Notes: a model not told the origin generated them from the sequence alone. Shown: positions 16,954 through 27,962, counted from the stretch's first letter. The stretch is DNA of 64,000 bases from Mycolicibacterium insubricum (GCF_010731615.1 NZ_AP022618.1:1550001-1614000), one strand, 5' to 3'. Numbers and translations are program-made.

Positions 16954-18144
16954 CTACCGGTCCGGTGCACCGGTCAGCGTGCAGTGGGTATGGCTGTAGA
17001 TGGTGGGCATGCACTCGTTGCAGTGGTTGCAGATCGAGCGGACCGAACCGTCGGCCTCGATGCGGGCCAGCAGATCCGGCTCGGCCAGCAGCGCCCGGCC
17101 CATGGCGACGAAGTCGAAGCCTTCGGCCATCGCCAGATCCATGGTCTCGCGGTTGGTGATGCCGCCGAGCAGGATCAGCGGCAGGCTCAGCTCGGCGCGG
17201 AACTGTTTTGCCTCGCGCAGCAGGAACGCCTCCCGGTACGGGTACTTGCGGATGAACTTGTTCCCCGACGCCCGGATTCCCCAGCTCATCGGCGGTTTGA
17301 AGGCCGCGGCGAACTCCTTGACCGGGGCGCCGCCGCGGAACAGGTACATCGGATTGAGCAGCGAGCTGCCGGCCGTCAGCTCCAGGGCGTCCAGCCCGCC
17401 GTCGTCTTGGAGCCAGCGGGCGGTCTGCAGCGACTCGTCGAGGTTGATGCCGCCGCGCACCCCGTCGGACATGTTGAGCTTGGCGGTCACCGCGATGGAT
17501 CCGCCCTGCTCGTCGACCGCTTGGCGGACCGCGTTCACCACCCCGCGGGCCACCTTCGCGCGGTTCTCCAGCGAACCACCGAACTCGTCGGCGCGACGGT
17601 TGACCAGTGGCGACAGGAACGAACTTGCCAGGTAGTTGTGGCCGAGATGGATCTCGACGGCGTCGAAACCGGCGTCGATGGCGATCCGGGCGGCGCCCGC
17701 GTGCGCGGCCATCACGTCGAGGATGTCGTCGCGGGTGGCGCGCCGGGCGAAGCGCATGGCGATCGGGTTGAAGAACTTCACCGGGGCCAGCGCCTCGGCC
17801 CGGTTGGAGCGGGAGTCGGCCACCGGACCGGCGTGCCCGATTTGCGCGCTGATCTTCGCGCCCTCGGCGTGGATGGCGTCGGTGAGCCGGCGCAGGCCCG
17901 CAAGTGCCTCGGGGCGCATCCAGATCTGGCGCGCGTCGGTCCGGCCACCCGGGGTGACGGCGCAGTAGGCCACCGTCGTCATCCCGACGCCACCGGCGGC
18001 CGGCCGGCGGTGGTAGTGGATCAGGTCATCGGTGACCAGCGCCTCGGGAGTGGCGGCCTCGAAGGTGGCGGCCTTGATGATCCGATTGCGCAGGGTGATC
18101 GGTCCCAGCTGGGCGGGACTGAACACATTTGGGCTGGTGTTCAC
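16954..18144 (-). CDS. NADH:flavin oxidoreductase, old yellow enzyme family (Rv3359-like)
   Basis: This is a 396-aa FMN TIM-barrel oxidoreductase resembling Rv3359. The features visible are the N-terminal [21 protein letters not shown], the substrate/FMN pocket segment [34 protein letters not shown], and the C-terminal FMN phosphate site [12 protein letters not shown] followed by a Cys-rich tail ([17 protein letters not shown]) typical of 2,4-dienoyl-CoA-reductase-like members. The start is GTG at 18144, with a GGAG eight bases upstream. It is divergent from folD across 52 bases. The substrate is unknown; reduction of an alpha,beta-unsaturated carbonyl is likely. Confidence 0.87.
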   Translation of the reverse strand: MNTSPNVFSPAQLGPITLRNRIIKAATFEAATPEALVTDDLIHYHRRPAAGGVGMTTVAYCAVTPGGRTDARQIWMRPEALAGLRRLTDAIHAEGAKISAQIGHAGPVADSRSNRAEALAPVKFFNPIAMRFARRATRDDILDVMAAHAGAARIAIDAGFDAVEIHLGHNYLASSFLSPLVNRRADEFGGSLENRAKVARGVVNAVRQAVDEQGGSIAVTAKLNMSDGVRGGINLDESLQTARWLQDDGGLDALELTAGSSLLNPMYLFRGGAPVKEFAAAFKPPMSWGIRASGNKFIRKYPYREAFLLREAKQFRAELSLPLILLGGITNRETMDLAMAEGFDFVAMGRALLAEPDLLARIEADGSVRSICNHCNECMPTIYSHTHCTLTGAPDR

Positions 18145-18196
18145 TGGGGCACTCCAACACGGCGCCGGTAGGAGTGTCAATGGCAGAATTGCAGCC

Positions 18197-19045
18197 GTGA
18201 CTGCGACGGTGCTCGACGGTAAGGCGTTTCGCGACGAGATCTTCGTCGACCTGGCCCAGCGGGTGGCCGCGCTGACCGCGGCCGGCCGGACCCCCGGCCT
18301 GGGCACCGTGCTGGTCGGCTCCGATCCCGGATCGCAGGCCTACGTGCGCGGCAAGCACGCCGACTGCGCCCAGGTCGGCATCACCTCGATCCGCCGCGAC
18401 CTGCCCGCCGACACCACCACCGAGCAGCTCAACTCCGTCATCGACGAACTCAACGCCGACCCGGCGTGCACCGGCTACATCGTGCAGCTGCCGCTGCCGC
18501 GCCACCTCGACGAGAACGCCGCACTGGAACGCATCGACCCCGACCGCGACGCCGACGGCCTGCACCCGATGAACCTGGGCCGGCTGGTACTCGGCAAGGA
18601 GGCGCCGCTGCCCTGCACCCCGCGCGGCATCGTGGCGCTGCTGCGCCGCTACGACGTGCCGATCGCCGGGGCGCACGTGGTGGTGATCGGGCGCGGCGTG
18701 ACCGTCGGGCGCCCGCTCGGCCTGCTTTTGACCCGGCGCACCGAGAACGCCACGGTCACCTTGTGCCACACCGGAACCCGCGATCTGGCGGCCCTGACCC
18801 GGCAGGCCGACATCGTCGTCGCCGCGGTCGGCGTGCCGCACCTGGTGACCGCCGACATGGTGCGCCCTGGCGCAGCCGTCGTCGACGTCGGGGTGTCCCG
18901 GGTCGACGGCAAGCTCACCGGCGATGTGCACCCGGACGTGTGGGAGGTGGCCGGCCACGTGTCGCCCAACCCCGGCGGCGTCGGCCCGCTGACCCGGGCG
19001 TTCCTGCTGACCAACGTCGTCGAACGCGCCGAGGCGCTCGGGTGA
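18197..19045 (+). CDS. folD: Bifunctional methylene-THF dehydrogenase / methenyl-THF cyclohydrolase
   Basis: FolD interconverts 5,10-methylene-, methenyl- and 10-formyl-tetrahydrofolate in one-carbon metabolism. The 282-aa enzyme shows [18 protein letters not shown] with the catalytic Lys, the cyclohydrolase segment [14 protein letters not shown], and the NADP loop [15 protein letters not shown]. It ends in the family motif [18 protein letters not shown]. The GTG at 18197 is chosen because an earlier in-frame extension would cross the divergent promoter. Its stop overlaps the GTG of the DUF3017 gene by GTGA. Confidence 0.94.
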   Translation: MTATVLDGKAFRDEIFVDLAQRVAALTAAGRTPGLGTVLVGSDPGSQAYVRGKHADCAQVGITSIRRDLPADTTTEQLNSVIDELNADPACTGYIVQLPLPRHLDENAALERIDPDRDADGLHPMNLGRLVLGKEAPLPCTPRGIVALLRRYDVPIAGAHVVVIGRGVTVGRPLGLLLTRRTENATVTLCHTGTRDLAALTRQADIVVAAVGVPHLVTADMVRPGAAVVDVGVSRVDGKLTGDVHPDVWEVAGHVSPNPGGVGPLTRAFLLTNVVERAEALG

Positions 19046-19347
19046 ATCCGAGCGCGACCTGGCAGAGCTTCCAGGACCGGGTGATCCGCCGTCAGTGGCC
19101 GATCATCAGCGTGTTCCTGATCTTCGTCGGGGCGTTCGGTCTGGTCGCCGCCGGCTTCTGGCGCCGTGGCGCCCTGCTGATCGGCATCGGCGTCGGGGTG
19201 GCCGCCGCTCTGCGGCTGCTGCTGTCCGACGAGGTCGCCGGGCTGCTGGTGGTGCGCAGCCGCGGCCTGGATTTCGCGACCACCGCCACCGCTGCGACGG
19301 CCATGGTGTTCATCGCCTGGACCATCGACCCGCTCGGGACGGCCTGA
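19042..19347 (+). CDS. DUF3017 small membrane protein downstream of folD
   Basis: This 101-aa protein (start GTG, GTGA overlap with folD) is largely three hydrophobic helices: [40 protein letters not shown] and a C-terminal [17 protein letters not shown]3017 proteins such as Rv3355c keep this place behind folD in actinobacteria. The function is unknown. Co-translation with FolD is the only clue to its role. Confidence 0.85.
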   Translation: MNPSATWQSFQDRVIRRQWPIISVFLIFVGAFGLVAAGFWRRGALLIGIGVGVAAALRLLLSDEVAGLLVVRSRGLDFATTATAATAMVFIAWTIDPLGTA

Positions 19348-19365
19348 CGGTCCGGCCGGGTCGCG

Positions 19366-20016
19366 CTACTCCGGACCGCTGCCGAGAGCGAGTTTCATCG
19401 CGGCGGCGGCGATGGGGCGAGCCCAGGCGGGGACGCAGGTGAGGTCGGGCGGTGCCGCTATCTGCGTGTCGACGACGTGCAGTACCAGGGACGGCCTCGG
19501 CGTCTGCCCGGCCTTCGGATCACCGTCGACGGAGTTGTCGTAGACCCGCAGCTCGGTCAGCGCGGGTAACAGGGAGATGAGGTTCATCCGGCTGTGCCGC
19601 CAGCGGCGGCGGATGTCGATCTCGGGGATGTCGTGCCCGCCCGCGGCGACGCGGTTGCGTACCCGCCGCAGGTGAAGTTCCGGGCTGCTCAATCCCACAT
19701 ACAGCACGCGCACCTGAAAACCCGCATCCGCGGCCGCGGTGAGCTTTTGGGGGATCGTGGCGCCGCCGAGCGTGGTCTCAATGGCGAAATCGAGGCGATC
19801 GTCGATCGCACGCTGCAGCAGCTCGGTGCCTTTGAGCCACGCCAGGGCATTGGCCCGGGCCTGGTCGAGGCCCGGGTTGGCGGCGATCAATTTTGCGGCG
19901 GTCTCGTCGGGGTTGTAGTACTGCCCGCCGGAGGCCCGGATCATCGCCCCGCCGAGGCTGGACTTGCCGGCGCCATTGACTCCGGCCAGGACAGAGATCC
20001 GGGGCGGTTCGGTCAC
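19366..20016 (-). CDS. Zeta-type toxin kinase (P-loop), type II toxin-antitoxin
   Basis: This 216-aa P-loop protein resembles Zeta/PezT toxins, which phosphorylate UDP-N-acetylglucosamine and stop cell-wall synthesis. The Walker A motif is GVNGAGKSS near residues 12-20, followed by YYNPDETA and an FAIETTLGG segment (sensor/substrate region), with basic RRVRNRVAAGGHDIPEIDIRRRW in the lid. The start is GTG at 20016, overlapping the antitoxin stop by GTGA. The cognate upstream gene encodes a Phd/YefM-like protein, not the epsilon antitoxin usual for Zeta. Toxicity and substrate are inferred from family only. Confidence 0.8.
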   Translation of the reverse strand: MTEPPRISVLAGVNGAGKSSLGGAMIRASGGQYYNPDETAAKLIAANPGLDQARANALAWLKGTELLQRAIDDRLDFAIETTLGGATIPQKLTAAADAGFQVRVLYVGLSSPELHLRRVRNRVAAGGHDIPEIDIRRRWRHSRMNLISLLPALTELRVYDNSVDGDPKAGQTPRPSLVLHVVDTQIAAPPDLTCVPAWARPIAAAAMKLALGSGPE

Positions 20017-20363
20017 GACGACGGGTTGGCCATCCGCACGGCCGCATCACCGAGTTCTTCGGGGGTTGCGCTGAAGGCCGCGGCGACGCCGGATTTCGAC
20101 CTCGGGGTCTGCATCTGCGCCAGCAATGCGTCGAATTCGTCGGTGAGTTCGTCGAGTTCCGGGGTGGCGGCGCGGGTCAGGGCTTCGAACTCGGCCACCG
20201 AAAGCAACACGGCCTTGGTGGCATTGTGCTTGGTGATCGCCACCGCCCCGGTCAGTGTGGCCTGCTCGATGATCGATCCGAACTCGTTCTTGAATCGGGT
20301 GGCCGGCACCGTCGGCAGATCGACCAGTTCGCCGGCCCGGTTGCGGAAGCTCAAAGGTCCCAT
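20013..20363 (-). CDS. Phd/YefM-like antitoxin
   Basis: This 116-aa protein has an N-terminal Phd/YefM-like DNA-binding fold (LPTVPATRFKNEFGSIIEQATLTGAVAITKHNATKAVLLSVAEFEAL) and a flexible acidic/helical C-terminal part (TPELDELTDEFDALLAQMQTPRSK) that would wrap the toxin. It precedes and overlaps the Zeta-type kinase gene, so the pair forms a toxin-antitoxin operon. The ATG at 20363 lies six bases after a -10 TAAAAT, suggesting a leaderless transcript with the operator over the promoter. Confidence 0.82.
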   Translation of the reverse strand: MGPLSFRNRAGELVDLPTVPATRFKNEFGSIIEQATLTGAVAITKHNATKAVLLSVAEFEALTRAATPELDELTDEFDALLAQMQTPRSKSGVAAAFSATPEELGDAAVRMANPSS

Positions 20364-20365
20364 CG

Positions 20366-20396
20366 GGCTATTTTAGTCGATTTGGCTATTTTAGTC
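20366..20396 (-). promoter_or_regulatory. Promoter/operator with two direct repeats, antitoxin-toxin operon
   Basis: GGCTATTTTAGTC occurs twice (20366-20378 and 20384-20396; period 18 bp), the only strongly AT-rich patch nearby. Read on the minus strand, the proximal copy contains TAAAAT (20375-20370), a -10 element six bases before the ATG. The distal copy would cover about -20 to -33. Its two outermost bases overlap the stop codon of the methyltransferase gene. It is a good candidate for autoregulation by the antitoxin. Confidence 0.75.
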
Positions 20397-21117
20397 AGCC
20401 CAGGTCGGTCCGCACACACGTGGTGATGTAGGGCAGCGCGACACCGGGGGAGTTGGCCAGCGCCGGGTGGGTGGCCAGCAGTTCCCGGACCCGCTCCAGC
20501 GCCCGGGTCTGCACGTCGGCCGGCGAGGTGATGCAGTAGCTGCGCGAGGCGACCAGGTCGATCAGCGCCTGCGGCGTCAGGTAATTCGTCCACTCCACCC
20601 GGTGCCGTTCCACATCGGTGAACGGCGCCGGCAGCCCGGAATGCGCATCCAAGGGGTCGTGGGCGAAGCCGACGATCTCGCCGAGCTCGCGGACCCAGCC
20701 CAGCCGCTGGTCCGGGGTGTTCCACAGCAGTCCCAGCCGACCGCCCGGGCGCAGCACCCGGGCCACCTCGGGCACCGCCCGCTCCGGGTCCACCCAGTGC
20801 CAGGCCTGGGCCACCAGCACCGCGTCCACGCTCTCGTTTGGCAGCGGGATCTCCTCGGCGGTGCCCAGCAGCGCGGGGGTGTCCGGCAGCGACGCCGAAA
20901 GCACCTCCAGCATCTCCGCGATCGGGTCGACGGCCACCACGTCCAGGCCGCGTTCCACCAGCCGGGTGGTCAGCTTGCCGGTACCGGCGCCGAGGTCCAG
21001 CACCTTGGTCGCACCGCGGGGCAGCAGCCAGTCGATCGCCTCCGGCGGGTACGACGGGCGGCCCCGCTCGTAGGCGGCGGCCTGGGCACCGAAGGACAGG
21101 GAGCGCGGTGTGCTCAT
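20395..21117 (-). CDS. Class I SAM-dependent methyltransferase (Rv3342-like)
   Basis: This 240-aa Rossmann methyltransferase has motif I VLDLGAGTGKLTTRLV, the acidic ribose-binding DVVAVDP, and the post-II segment VAQAWHWVDPERAVPEVARVLRPGGRLGLLWNTP, typical of UbiE/COQ5-like (Methyltransf_11) enzymes. It resembles Rv3342. The acceptor substrate is unknown. It lies upstream of the toxin-antitoxin operon and downstream of metX, in the same order as Rv3342-metA in M. tuberculosis. Link to methionine/SAM metabolism is by position only. Confidence 0.85.
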   Translation of the reverse strand: MSTPRSLSFGAQAAAYERGRPSYPPEAIDWLLPRGATKVLDLGAGTGKLTTRLVERGLDVVAVDPIAEMLEVLSASLPDTPALLGTAEEIPLPNESVDAVLVAQAWHWVDPERAVPEVARVLRPGGRLGLLWNTPDQRLGWVRELGEIVGFAHDPLDAHSGLPAPFTDVERHRVEWTNYLTPQALIDLVASRSYCITSPADVQTRALERVRELLATHPALANSPGVALPYITTCVRTDLG

Positions 21118-21145
21118 CGCTGTCCTCGATCGATTCGATCGCTCA

Positions 21146-21159
21146 CTCGCTGCGCTCGC
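21146..21159 (+). repeat. Dispersed short element CTCGCTGCGCTCGC
   Basis: This 14-mer in the 49-base gap between the methyltransferase and metX occurs again at 38659-38672 and, on the other strand, at 41484-41497. All three copies lie in or at the edge of intergenic gaps. It contains CTCGC twice. Confidence 0.7.
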
Positions 21160-21166
21160 TCGTTCC

Positions 21167-22303
21167 TCATCGGTGCGCGGCCAGCTCGAGGGTGCGACGC
21201 AGCAGGCCGGCGACCGCGTCCGCCTCGATCAGGAACGCGTCGTGCCCGCACGGCGAGTCGATCACGTCCAGGCCGGCGCAGCCGGGCAGCAATTCGGCCA
21301 ACTCCTGCTGCAGCCGCAGCGGGTAGAGCCGGTCGGAGGTGACCCCGCCGACCACCGTCGGCACCGGGCAGGACGCCAGCGCGGCGGCCACCCCGCCGCG
21401 CCCGCGGCCGACGTCATGGCTGCTCAGCGCGTCCGAAAGCAGCACGTAGGAACCCGCGTCAAACCGGCCGACCAGCTTGTCGCCCTGATGCTGCAGGTAG
21501 CTCTGCACGCTGTAGCGCCCGCCGGTCAGCGGGTCCTCGCTGCCCTGCGCGCCGTTGCCGAACCGTTCGTCGAGCTCGGCCTCGCCGCGGTAGGTCAGGT
21601 GCGCGATGCGCCGTGCCACGTCGAGTCCGGCGGCCGGGACGTCGCCGGTGTCGTGGTAGTCGCCGCCGTGCCAGTTCGGGTCGGTCTTGATCGCCGCGAT
21701 CTGGGTGCTCTGGGTGCCGATCTGGTCGGCGGTGGCCCGGGCGCCGACGGCCAGCACCAGCGCGGCCCGCACGTCGTCGGGATGCTCGATCGCCCATTCC
21801 AGGGCACGGGCGCCGCCCATCGAGCCGCCCAACACGGCGGCCACCTCGGTGATGCCCAGCGCCGCCAGCGCGGCCACATCGGCGGCGACCTGGTCGCGGA
21901 TGGTCACCGTCGGGAACCGGGATCCCCACGGCTTGCCGTCTCGGGCCAGCGAACTCGGTCCGGTCGAACCGCGGCAGCCGCCGAGCACGTTGGTGGCGAC
22001 CAGGCACCAGCGGTCGGTGTCGATCGGGGCGCCGGGACCGGCCATGCCGTCCCACCAGCCCGGTGTGGGGTGGCCCGGGCCGGCCGGCGGGCCGGCCGGC
22101 CCGATGACATGCGAGTCGCCGGTCAGCGCGTGCAGCGCGACGACGACGTTGTCGCCGGCCGGGGACAGCTCACCCCAGCGCTGCACGGCGATGGTGACAT
22201 CCGGCAGCACCGCGCCGCGCTCCAGCGTCAGCGACCCGATGTCGACCAGGCCGATCTCACCCTCGGCCGGCAGTGTCACGGTTGGCACGTCGAAGATTGT
22301 CAC
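21167..22303 (-). CDS. metX: Homoserine O-acetyltransferase
   Basis: This enzyme acetylates homoserine with acetyl-CoA, the first committed step of methionine synthesis. The 378-aa alpha/beta-hydrolase-fold protein shows [12 protein letters not shown], the nucleophile elbow [13 protein letters not shown] (Ser), [13 protein letters not shown] (Asp) and [11 protein letters not shown] (His). The GTG at 22303 overlaps the TGA of the sulfhydrylase gene, so both are translated from one riboswitch-controlled message. It corresponds to M. tuberculosis metA/metX (Rv3341). Confidence 0.94.
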   Translation of the reverse strand: MTIFDVPTVTLPAEGEIGLVDIGSLTLERGAVLPDVTIAVQRWGELSPAGDNVVVALHALTGDSHVIGPAGPPAGPGHPTPGWWDGMAGPGAPIDTDRWCLVATNVLGGCRGSTGPSSLARDGKPWGSRFPTVTIRDQVAADVAALAALGITEVAAVLGGSMGGARALEWAIEHPDDVRAALVLAVGARATADQIGTQSTQIAAIKTDPNWHGGDYHDTGDVPAAGLDVARRIAHLTYRGEAELDERFGNGAQGSEDPLTGGRYSVQSYLQHQGDKLVGRFDAGSYVLLSDALSSHDVGRGRGGVAAALASCPVPTVVGGVTSDRLYPLRLQQELAELLPGCAGLDVIDSPCGHDAFLIEADAVAGLLRRTLELAAHR

Positions 22304-23628
22304 CTGTGCCCCTCGGCGGCGGCCGCGGCGGTCAGGCCGCGGGCCAGATCGGCCAGGATGTCGTCGATACCCTCCAGTCCGACGGCCAGCCGGACCAGCC
22401 CCGGGGTCACCCCGGACGCCCGCTGCTCGGCGTCGGACAGCTGCTGGTGGGTGGTGGAGGCAGGGTGGATCACCAGCGAGCGGACGTCGCCGATGTTGGC
22501 GACGTGACTGTGCAGCGTCAGCGCGTCGACGAACGCCTTGCCCGCGGCCAGCCCGCCGGCCAGCTCGAACGCCAGCACCGCTCCGGTGCCGCGCGGGGCC
22601 AGTTCCCGGCCCCGGGCGTACCACGGGGAATCGGGCAGACCGGCGTAGTTGACCCGGTTCACCCCGGGTGCGGCGGCCAGGAACTCCGCGACCCGCTGCG
22701 CGTTGGCCACGTGGCGTTCCATCCGTAGGCTCAGCGTCTCCAGGCCCTGGGCGATCAGGAAGGCGTTGAACGGCGCACCCGCGGAGCCCAGGTCGCGCAG
22801 CAACTGCACCCGGGCCTTCAGCGCATAGGCCGGTGCGCCCAGGTCGGCGTACACCACACCGTGGTAGCTCTCGTCGGGCGTGGTGAAGCCGGGGTGCCGG
22901 CCCTGGGTCCAGTCGAAGGTGCCACCGTCGATGATCAGCCCGGCGATCGCCGTGCCGTGCCCGCCGAGATACTTCGTCGCCGAGTGCACGACGATGTCGG
23001 CGCCGTGTTCGAACGGCCGGATCAGGTACGGCGTGGCGATCGTGTTGTCCACGATCAGCGGGATGCCGTGCTGGTGCGCGACGGCGGATACCCCGGGGAT
23101 GTCGAAGACGTCGCCCTGCGGGTTGGCGATCGTCTCGCCGAAGAACGCCCTGGTGTTCGGGCGGATCGCCGCCGCCCAGGACGCCGGGTCGTCGGGGTCC
23201 TCGACGAAGTCGAACTCGACGCCCAGCTTGCGCAGGGTGTGGTGGAACAGGTTGTAGGTGCCGCCGTAGAGCCGTGGGGAGCTCACCACATGGTCACCGG
23301 CACCGGCGACGTTGAGGATCGCCAGCGTCGAGGCGGACTGCCCCGAGGACAGGAACAACCCGGCCACCCCGCCTTCGAGGGCGGCGACGCGCTGTTCGAC
23401 GACGTCGGCGGTCGGGTTCATGATCCGGGTGTAGATGTTGCCCGGTTCGGCCAGGCTGAACAGCGCCGCGGCGTGATCGGTGTCGTTGAAGACGTACGAC
23501 GTGGTCTGGTAGATCGGCAGGGCTCGGGCCCCGGTGGTGGCGTCCGGCTGCTGGCCGGCGTGGATCTGCTTGGTCTCGAAGGACCAGTTCTGCTCTGGAG
23601 AGGACGACGCCTCTGTGGATGACGACAC
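22300..23628 (-). CDS. metC: O-acetylhomoserine sulfhydrylase (PLP)
   Basis: This is a PLP-dependent enzyme of the Cys/Met metabolism family, replacing the acetyl group of O-acetylhomoserine with sulfide to form homocysteine. The protein is 442 aa, with [12 protein letters not shown] near the start, the PLP phosphate site [13 protein letters not shown], and Schiff-base Lys in [12 protein letters not shown]. The symbol metC is the one used for the homologue Rv3340; biochemically it is MetY-like. The start is GTG at 23628, preceded by AGGGG. A SAM-IV riboswitch lies in its leader, and metX follows with a GTGA overlap. Confidence 0.93.
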   Translation of the reverse strand: MSSSTEASSSPEQNWSFETKQIHAGQQPDATTGARALPIYQTTSYVFNDTDHAAALFSLAEPGNIYTRIMNPTADVVEQRVAALEGGVAGLFLSSGQSASTLAILNVAGAGDHVVSSPRLYGGTYNLFHHTLRKLGVEFDFVEDPDDPASWAAAIRPNTRAFFGETIANPQGDVFDIPGVSAVAHQHGIPLIVDNTIATPYLIRPFEHGADIVVHSATKYLGGHGTAIAGLIIDGGTFDWTQGRHPGFTTPDESYHGVVYADLGAPAYALKARVQLLRDLGSAGAPFNAFLIAQGLETLSLRMERHVANAQRVAEFLAAAPGVNRVNYAGLPDSPWYARGRELAPRGTGAVLAFELAGGLAAGKAFVDALTLHSHVANIGDVRSLVIHPASTTHQQLSDAEQRASGVTPGLVRLAVGLEGIDDILADLARGLTAAAAAEGHR

Positions 23629-23634
23629 GGAATT

Positions 23635-23672
23635 ACCCCTGTTCTCGATGGGGTCCGGACATCAGCGGACCC
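23635..23672 (-). promoter_or_regulatory. Expression platform: mutually exclusive hairpins at the metC ribosome site
   Basis: Two helices compete in the leader. One pairs GGGTCCG (23672-23666, at the aptamer 3' end) with CGGACCC (23657-23651). The other pairs ACCCC (23654-23650) with GGGGT (23639-23635), which is the ribosome-binding site. The middle strand is shared, so forming one excludes the other. There is no U-run, so control of translation initiation is more likely than termination. Confidence 0.6.
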
Positions 23673-23783
23673 GCGCTTGCCGTGTAGCCGTGGCTACCCA
23701 ACCTGGTCATCACCCGGGGCACCCCACCGCGGTTGGAGGGTTGCCGGCCAGCAAGCCGGGGCTATGCGCTGGCACTCATGACC
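23667..23783 (-). ncRNA. SAM-IV riboswitch aptamer
   Basis: The RNA begins GGTCATGAGTGCCAGC and contains CCGGCTTGCTGGCCGGCAAC, then CTCCAACCGCGGTGGGGTGC, the P1-closing GGGTGATGACC, and a 3' hairpin GTAGCCACGGCTAC followed by GGCAAGCGCGGG. This order and these sequences match the SAM-IV class known upstream of actinobacterial methionine genes. The CGCGG at the 3' end can pair with CCGCG in the P3 loop as the class pseudoknot. It binds S-adenosylmethionine and should repress metC-metX when SAM is abundant. Confidence 0.95.
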
Positions 23784-23828
23784 GATATGCAGAATATCCC
23801 AACTCGGCGATGCTCTGCCAGCGGGCGT

Positions 23829-24665
23829 TCAAGCGGGCAGTTCGCCGGCCGGCCGGCCCAGGTGCTCGTCGATGAATCCGGCGATCAGCGCGGCGGTGCG
23901 ACCCGGGTCCTCGAACATCGGGATGTGCCCGGAACGGTCCAGGTGGGTGACGACGTGCCCCGGGGGGAGTTCCCGCTCGAACTGGCGGGTAAACCGCGGG
24001 TGCGGCAGCACCCGGTCCTTATCGCAGATGACCAGGTTGGTCGGTGCGTCGGCGTTGGCCAGCTCCGCCAGACCGGGCAGCAGCAACGCCTTGGCGAGCA
24101 GTTGGAAGTACGCCGCGCAGTGCGTGACGTCGTCGATGATGGCGGGCAGATCGGCCTCGGGCAGGCGTTCCGGGGTGGAGCTGATCGGCACGCTGGCGAA
24201 CCACCGGGTGAACGGGAACCGCAGCACCCGCTGACCGAGCAGTTTCGCGACGATCCACACCGGCAGTCCGGCGACGAACTTGCCGACGATCTCGAACTTC
24301 ACCCAGGACAGGTGGTGCCAGCCGCCGGCCGGGGCGATCGCGGTCAGGGTGCGGGCGCGGCCGCGGCGCATCAGCTCGAACGCCACCCAGCCGCCCAGCG
24401 AGTTGCCGACGATGTGGGCGGTGCGCCAGCCGAGGGCGTCCATCCGGCGTTCGACGTCGTCGGCGAGTTCCTTGGTGTCCAGGAACCAGCGCGCCTTGAT
24501 GCCGCCGTTGTGGCCCGGCATGGTCGGGGCGTACACCTCGAACCGGCCGGTGTCGGCCAGTATCGGCGCGACGTCCTTCCAGACGTTCTGGGACATCATG
24601 AACGGGTGCAGCAACACCACCGGCTCACCGGAGCCGAGGTGAATCGGGTCGCGGACGGGTCGCAT
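23829..24665 (-). CDS. Alpha/beta hydrolase
   Basis: This is a 278-aa alpha/beta-hydrolase-fold protein. The oxyanion region is VVLLHPFMMSQNVW, the nucleophile elbow is IVGNSLGGWVAF (Ser), and the catalytic His is in LDRSGHIPMFEDP; an Asp is available in ICDKDRVLP. It resembles mycobacterial hydrolases at the Rv3337-Rv3338 position, but the substrate is not known. A -10 TACAGT (24677-24672) ends six bases before the ATG, so the transcript is probably leaderless. It diverges from xthA over 35 bases. Confidence 0.85.
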   Translation of the reverse strand: MRPVRDPIHLGSGEPVVLLHPFMMSQNVWKDVAPILADTGRFEVYAPTMPGHNGGIKARWFLDTKELADDVERRMDALGWRTAHIVGNSLGGWVAFELMRRGRARTLTAIAPAGGWHHLSWVKFEIVGKFVAGLPVWIVAKLLGQRVLRFPFTRWFASVPISSTPERLPEADLPAIIDDVTHCAAYFQLLAKALLLPGLAELANADAPTNLVICDKDRVLPHPRFTRQFERELPPGHVVTHLDRSGHIPMFEDPGRTAALIAGFIDEHLGRPAGELPA

Positions 24666-24671
24666 CGCTGC

Positions 24672-24692
24672 ACTGTAACAACCAGCTAGGGT
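24672..24692. promoter_or_regulatory. Divergent -10 elements, hydrolase and xthA
   Basis: On the minus strand, TACAGT (24677-24672) sits six bases before the hydrolase ATG. On the plus strand, TAGGGT (24687-24692) sits eight bases before the xthA GTG. Both fit the mycobacterial TANNNT -10 at leaderless spacing. Confidence 0.55.
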
Positions 24693-24700
24693 CAGCGGTC

Positions 24701-25525
24701 GTGATCGTCACAACCATCAACGTCAACGGAATTCGCGCCGCGGTGAAGCAGCGTTCCGCCGAGAATCTCGGCCTGCTGCCCTGGTTGACGACCACCCGCG
24801 CCGACGTGGTCTGCCTGCAGGAAACCCGCGCCGACGACGACCAGCTGGCCGGGGCCCTCGCCCCGGCGCTGGACGACGGCTGGCACCTGGCGCACGCGGC
24901 GCCGTCGCGCAAGGGCCGCAACGGGGTGGCGGTGCTCGCCCGCGTCCCGTTCACCGACATCCGCGCCGGTTGCGGCCACGACGAGTTCGCCGACCACGGT
25001 CGCTACCTGGAGGTCGATCTGAACATCGGCGGCGACGAGGTGACGGTGGCCAGCATCTACGTGCCCACCGGTGAGGCCGAGACCGAGCGGCAGGCGGAGA
25101 AGGAACGGTTCCTGGCCGCCACCGAGGTGCGCCTCGCCGAGCTGGTCGACGGGGCGCCGGCGCGTGGCCGCGAGGCCGTGGTGTGCGGCGACTGGAACAT
25201 CGCCCACGCCGAGGCCGACCTGAAGAACTGGCGGGGCAACCGCAACAAGGCCGGCTTCCTGCCCGAGGAGCGCCAGTGGGTGGCCGACCGGCTGGCCGCG
25301 GGCTGGTCGGACGTCGTGCGCGGGCTGCACCCCGGCGTCGACGGCCCGTACAGCTGGTGGTCCTGGCGGGGCAAGGCGTTCGACAACGACGCCGGCTGGC
25401 GCATCGACTATCAGCTGGCCACCGCCGGTCTGGCCGCCCGCGCGGTGGCCGCCGGCACCGAGCGTCCGGCGGCGTACGCGCTGCGCTGGTCCGACCACGC
25501 CCCGGTGACCGTCGAGTACCGGTAG
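24701..25525 (+). CDS. xthA: Exodeoxyribonuclease III / AP endonuclease
   Basis: XthA cuts DNA at abasic sites and trims 3' blocks in base-excision repair. The 274-aa protein follows the ExoIII order: TTINVNGIRAA (Asn), CLQETRADDDQ (metal-binding Glu), GRYLEVDLNIG, ASIYVPTGEAE, CGDWNIAHAEADLKN (Asp/Asn), and terminal WSDHAPVTVEYR (catalytic Asp-His). The start is GTG. In M. tuberculosis the homologue (Rv0427c) lies near ctpH. Here ctpH is about 35 kb away, so the two have been separated. Confidence 0.92.
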   Translation: MIVTTINVNGIRAAVKQRSAENLGLLPWLTTTRADVVCLQETRADDDQLAGALAPALDDGWHLAHAAPSRKGRNGVAVLARVPFTDIRAGCGHDEFADHGRYLEVDLNIGGDEVTVASIYVPTGEAETERQAEKERFLAATEVRLAELVDGAPARGREAVVCGDWNIAHAEADLKNWRGNRNKAGFLPEERQWVADRLAAGWSDVVRGLHPGVDGPYSWWSWRGKAFDNDAGWRIDYQLATAGLAARAVAAGTERPAAYALRWSDHAPVTVEYR

Positions 25526-25554
25526 CGGCCCATCGCCGGCCCAGCCGGGCGTGA

Positions 25555-27608
<2,054 letters not shown>

Positions 27609-27629
<21 letters not shown>

Positions 27630-27926
27630 CCCGACCACACAGCCGATGAGGCCGGTGAGCAGGGCGATCTTGGCGAACGATGCGGCTTCGGCGCCGCTGG
27701 CCATGGCCACCGCCACCGTCAGCGCCGCGCCGATACCGACCCACACCGCATAGCTGGTCCCCGGCGGCAGGAAGCGCATGGCGTAGCCGAGTCCCAGCAT
27801 CGACACCACCACCGCGACACCGAAGATCGCGGTGGGCATCGGCCGGGACAGCCCGTCGGAGCGGCTCAGCGCGGTCGCCCACACCGCTTCCAGGGCACCG
27901 GAGAGAATCAGGATCAACCATGCCAC
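27609..27926 (-). CDS. Small multidrug resistance (SMR) protein, SugE/Gdx-like
   Basis: This is a 105-aa four-helix SMR protein. The essential Glu lies in helix 1 (SGALEAVWATALSRSDG), and LPPGTSYAVWVGIGAALTV in helix 3 is closer to SugE/Gdx guanidinium exporters than to EmrE. These transporters exchange a cation for protons as antiparallel dimers. The GTG start (27926) lies six bases after -10 TACCGT (27938-27933), so a leaderless transcript is likely. No guanidine riboswitch fits in the 36-base gap upstream. Confidence 0.85.
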
Positions 27927-27932
27927 GATCCG

Positions 27933-27955
27933 ACGGTAACAAGGCACGGTAGCGT
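27933..27955. promoter_or_regulatory. Divergent -10 elements, SMR gene and nitronate monooxygenase
   Basis: On the minus strand, TACCGT (27938-27933) lies six bases before the SMR GTG. On the plus strand, TAGCGT (27950-27955) lies seven bases before the monooxygenase ATG. Both fit leaderless TANNNT promoters. Confidence 0.55.
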
Positions 27956-27962
27956 CGCGAAC

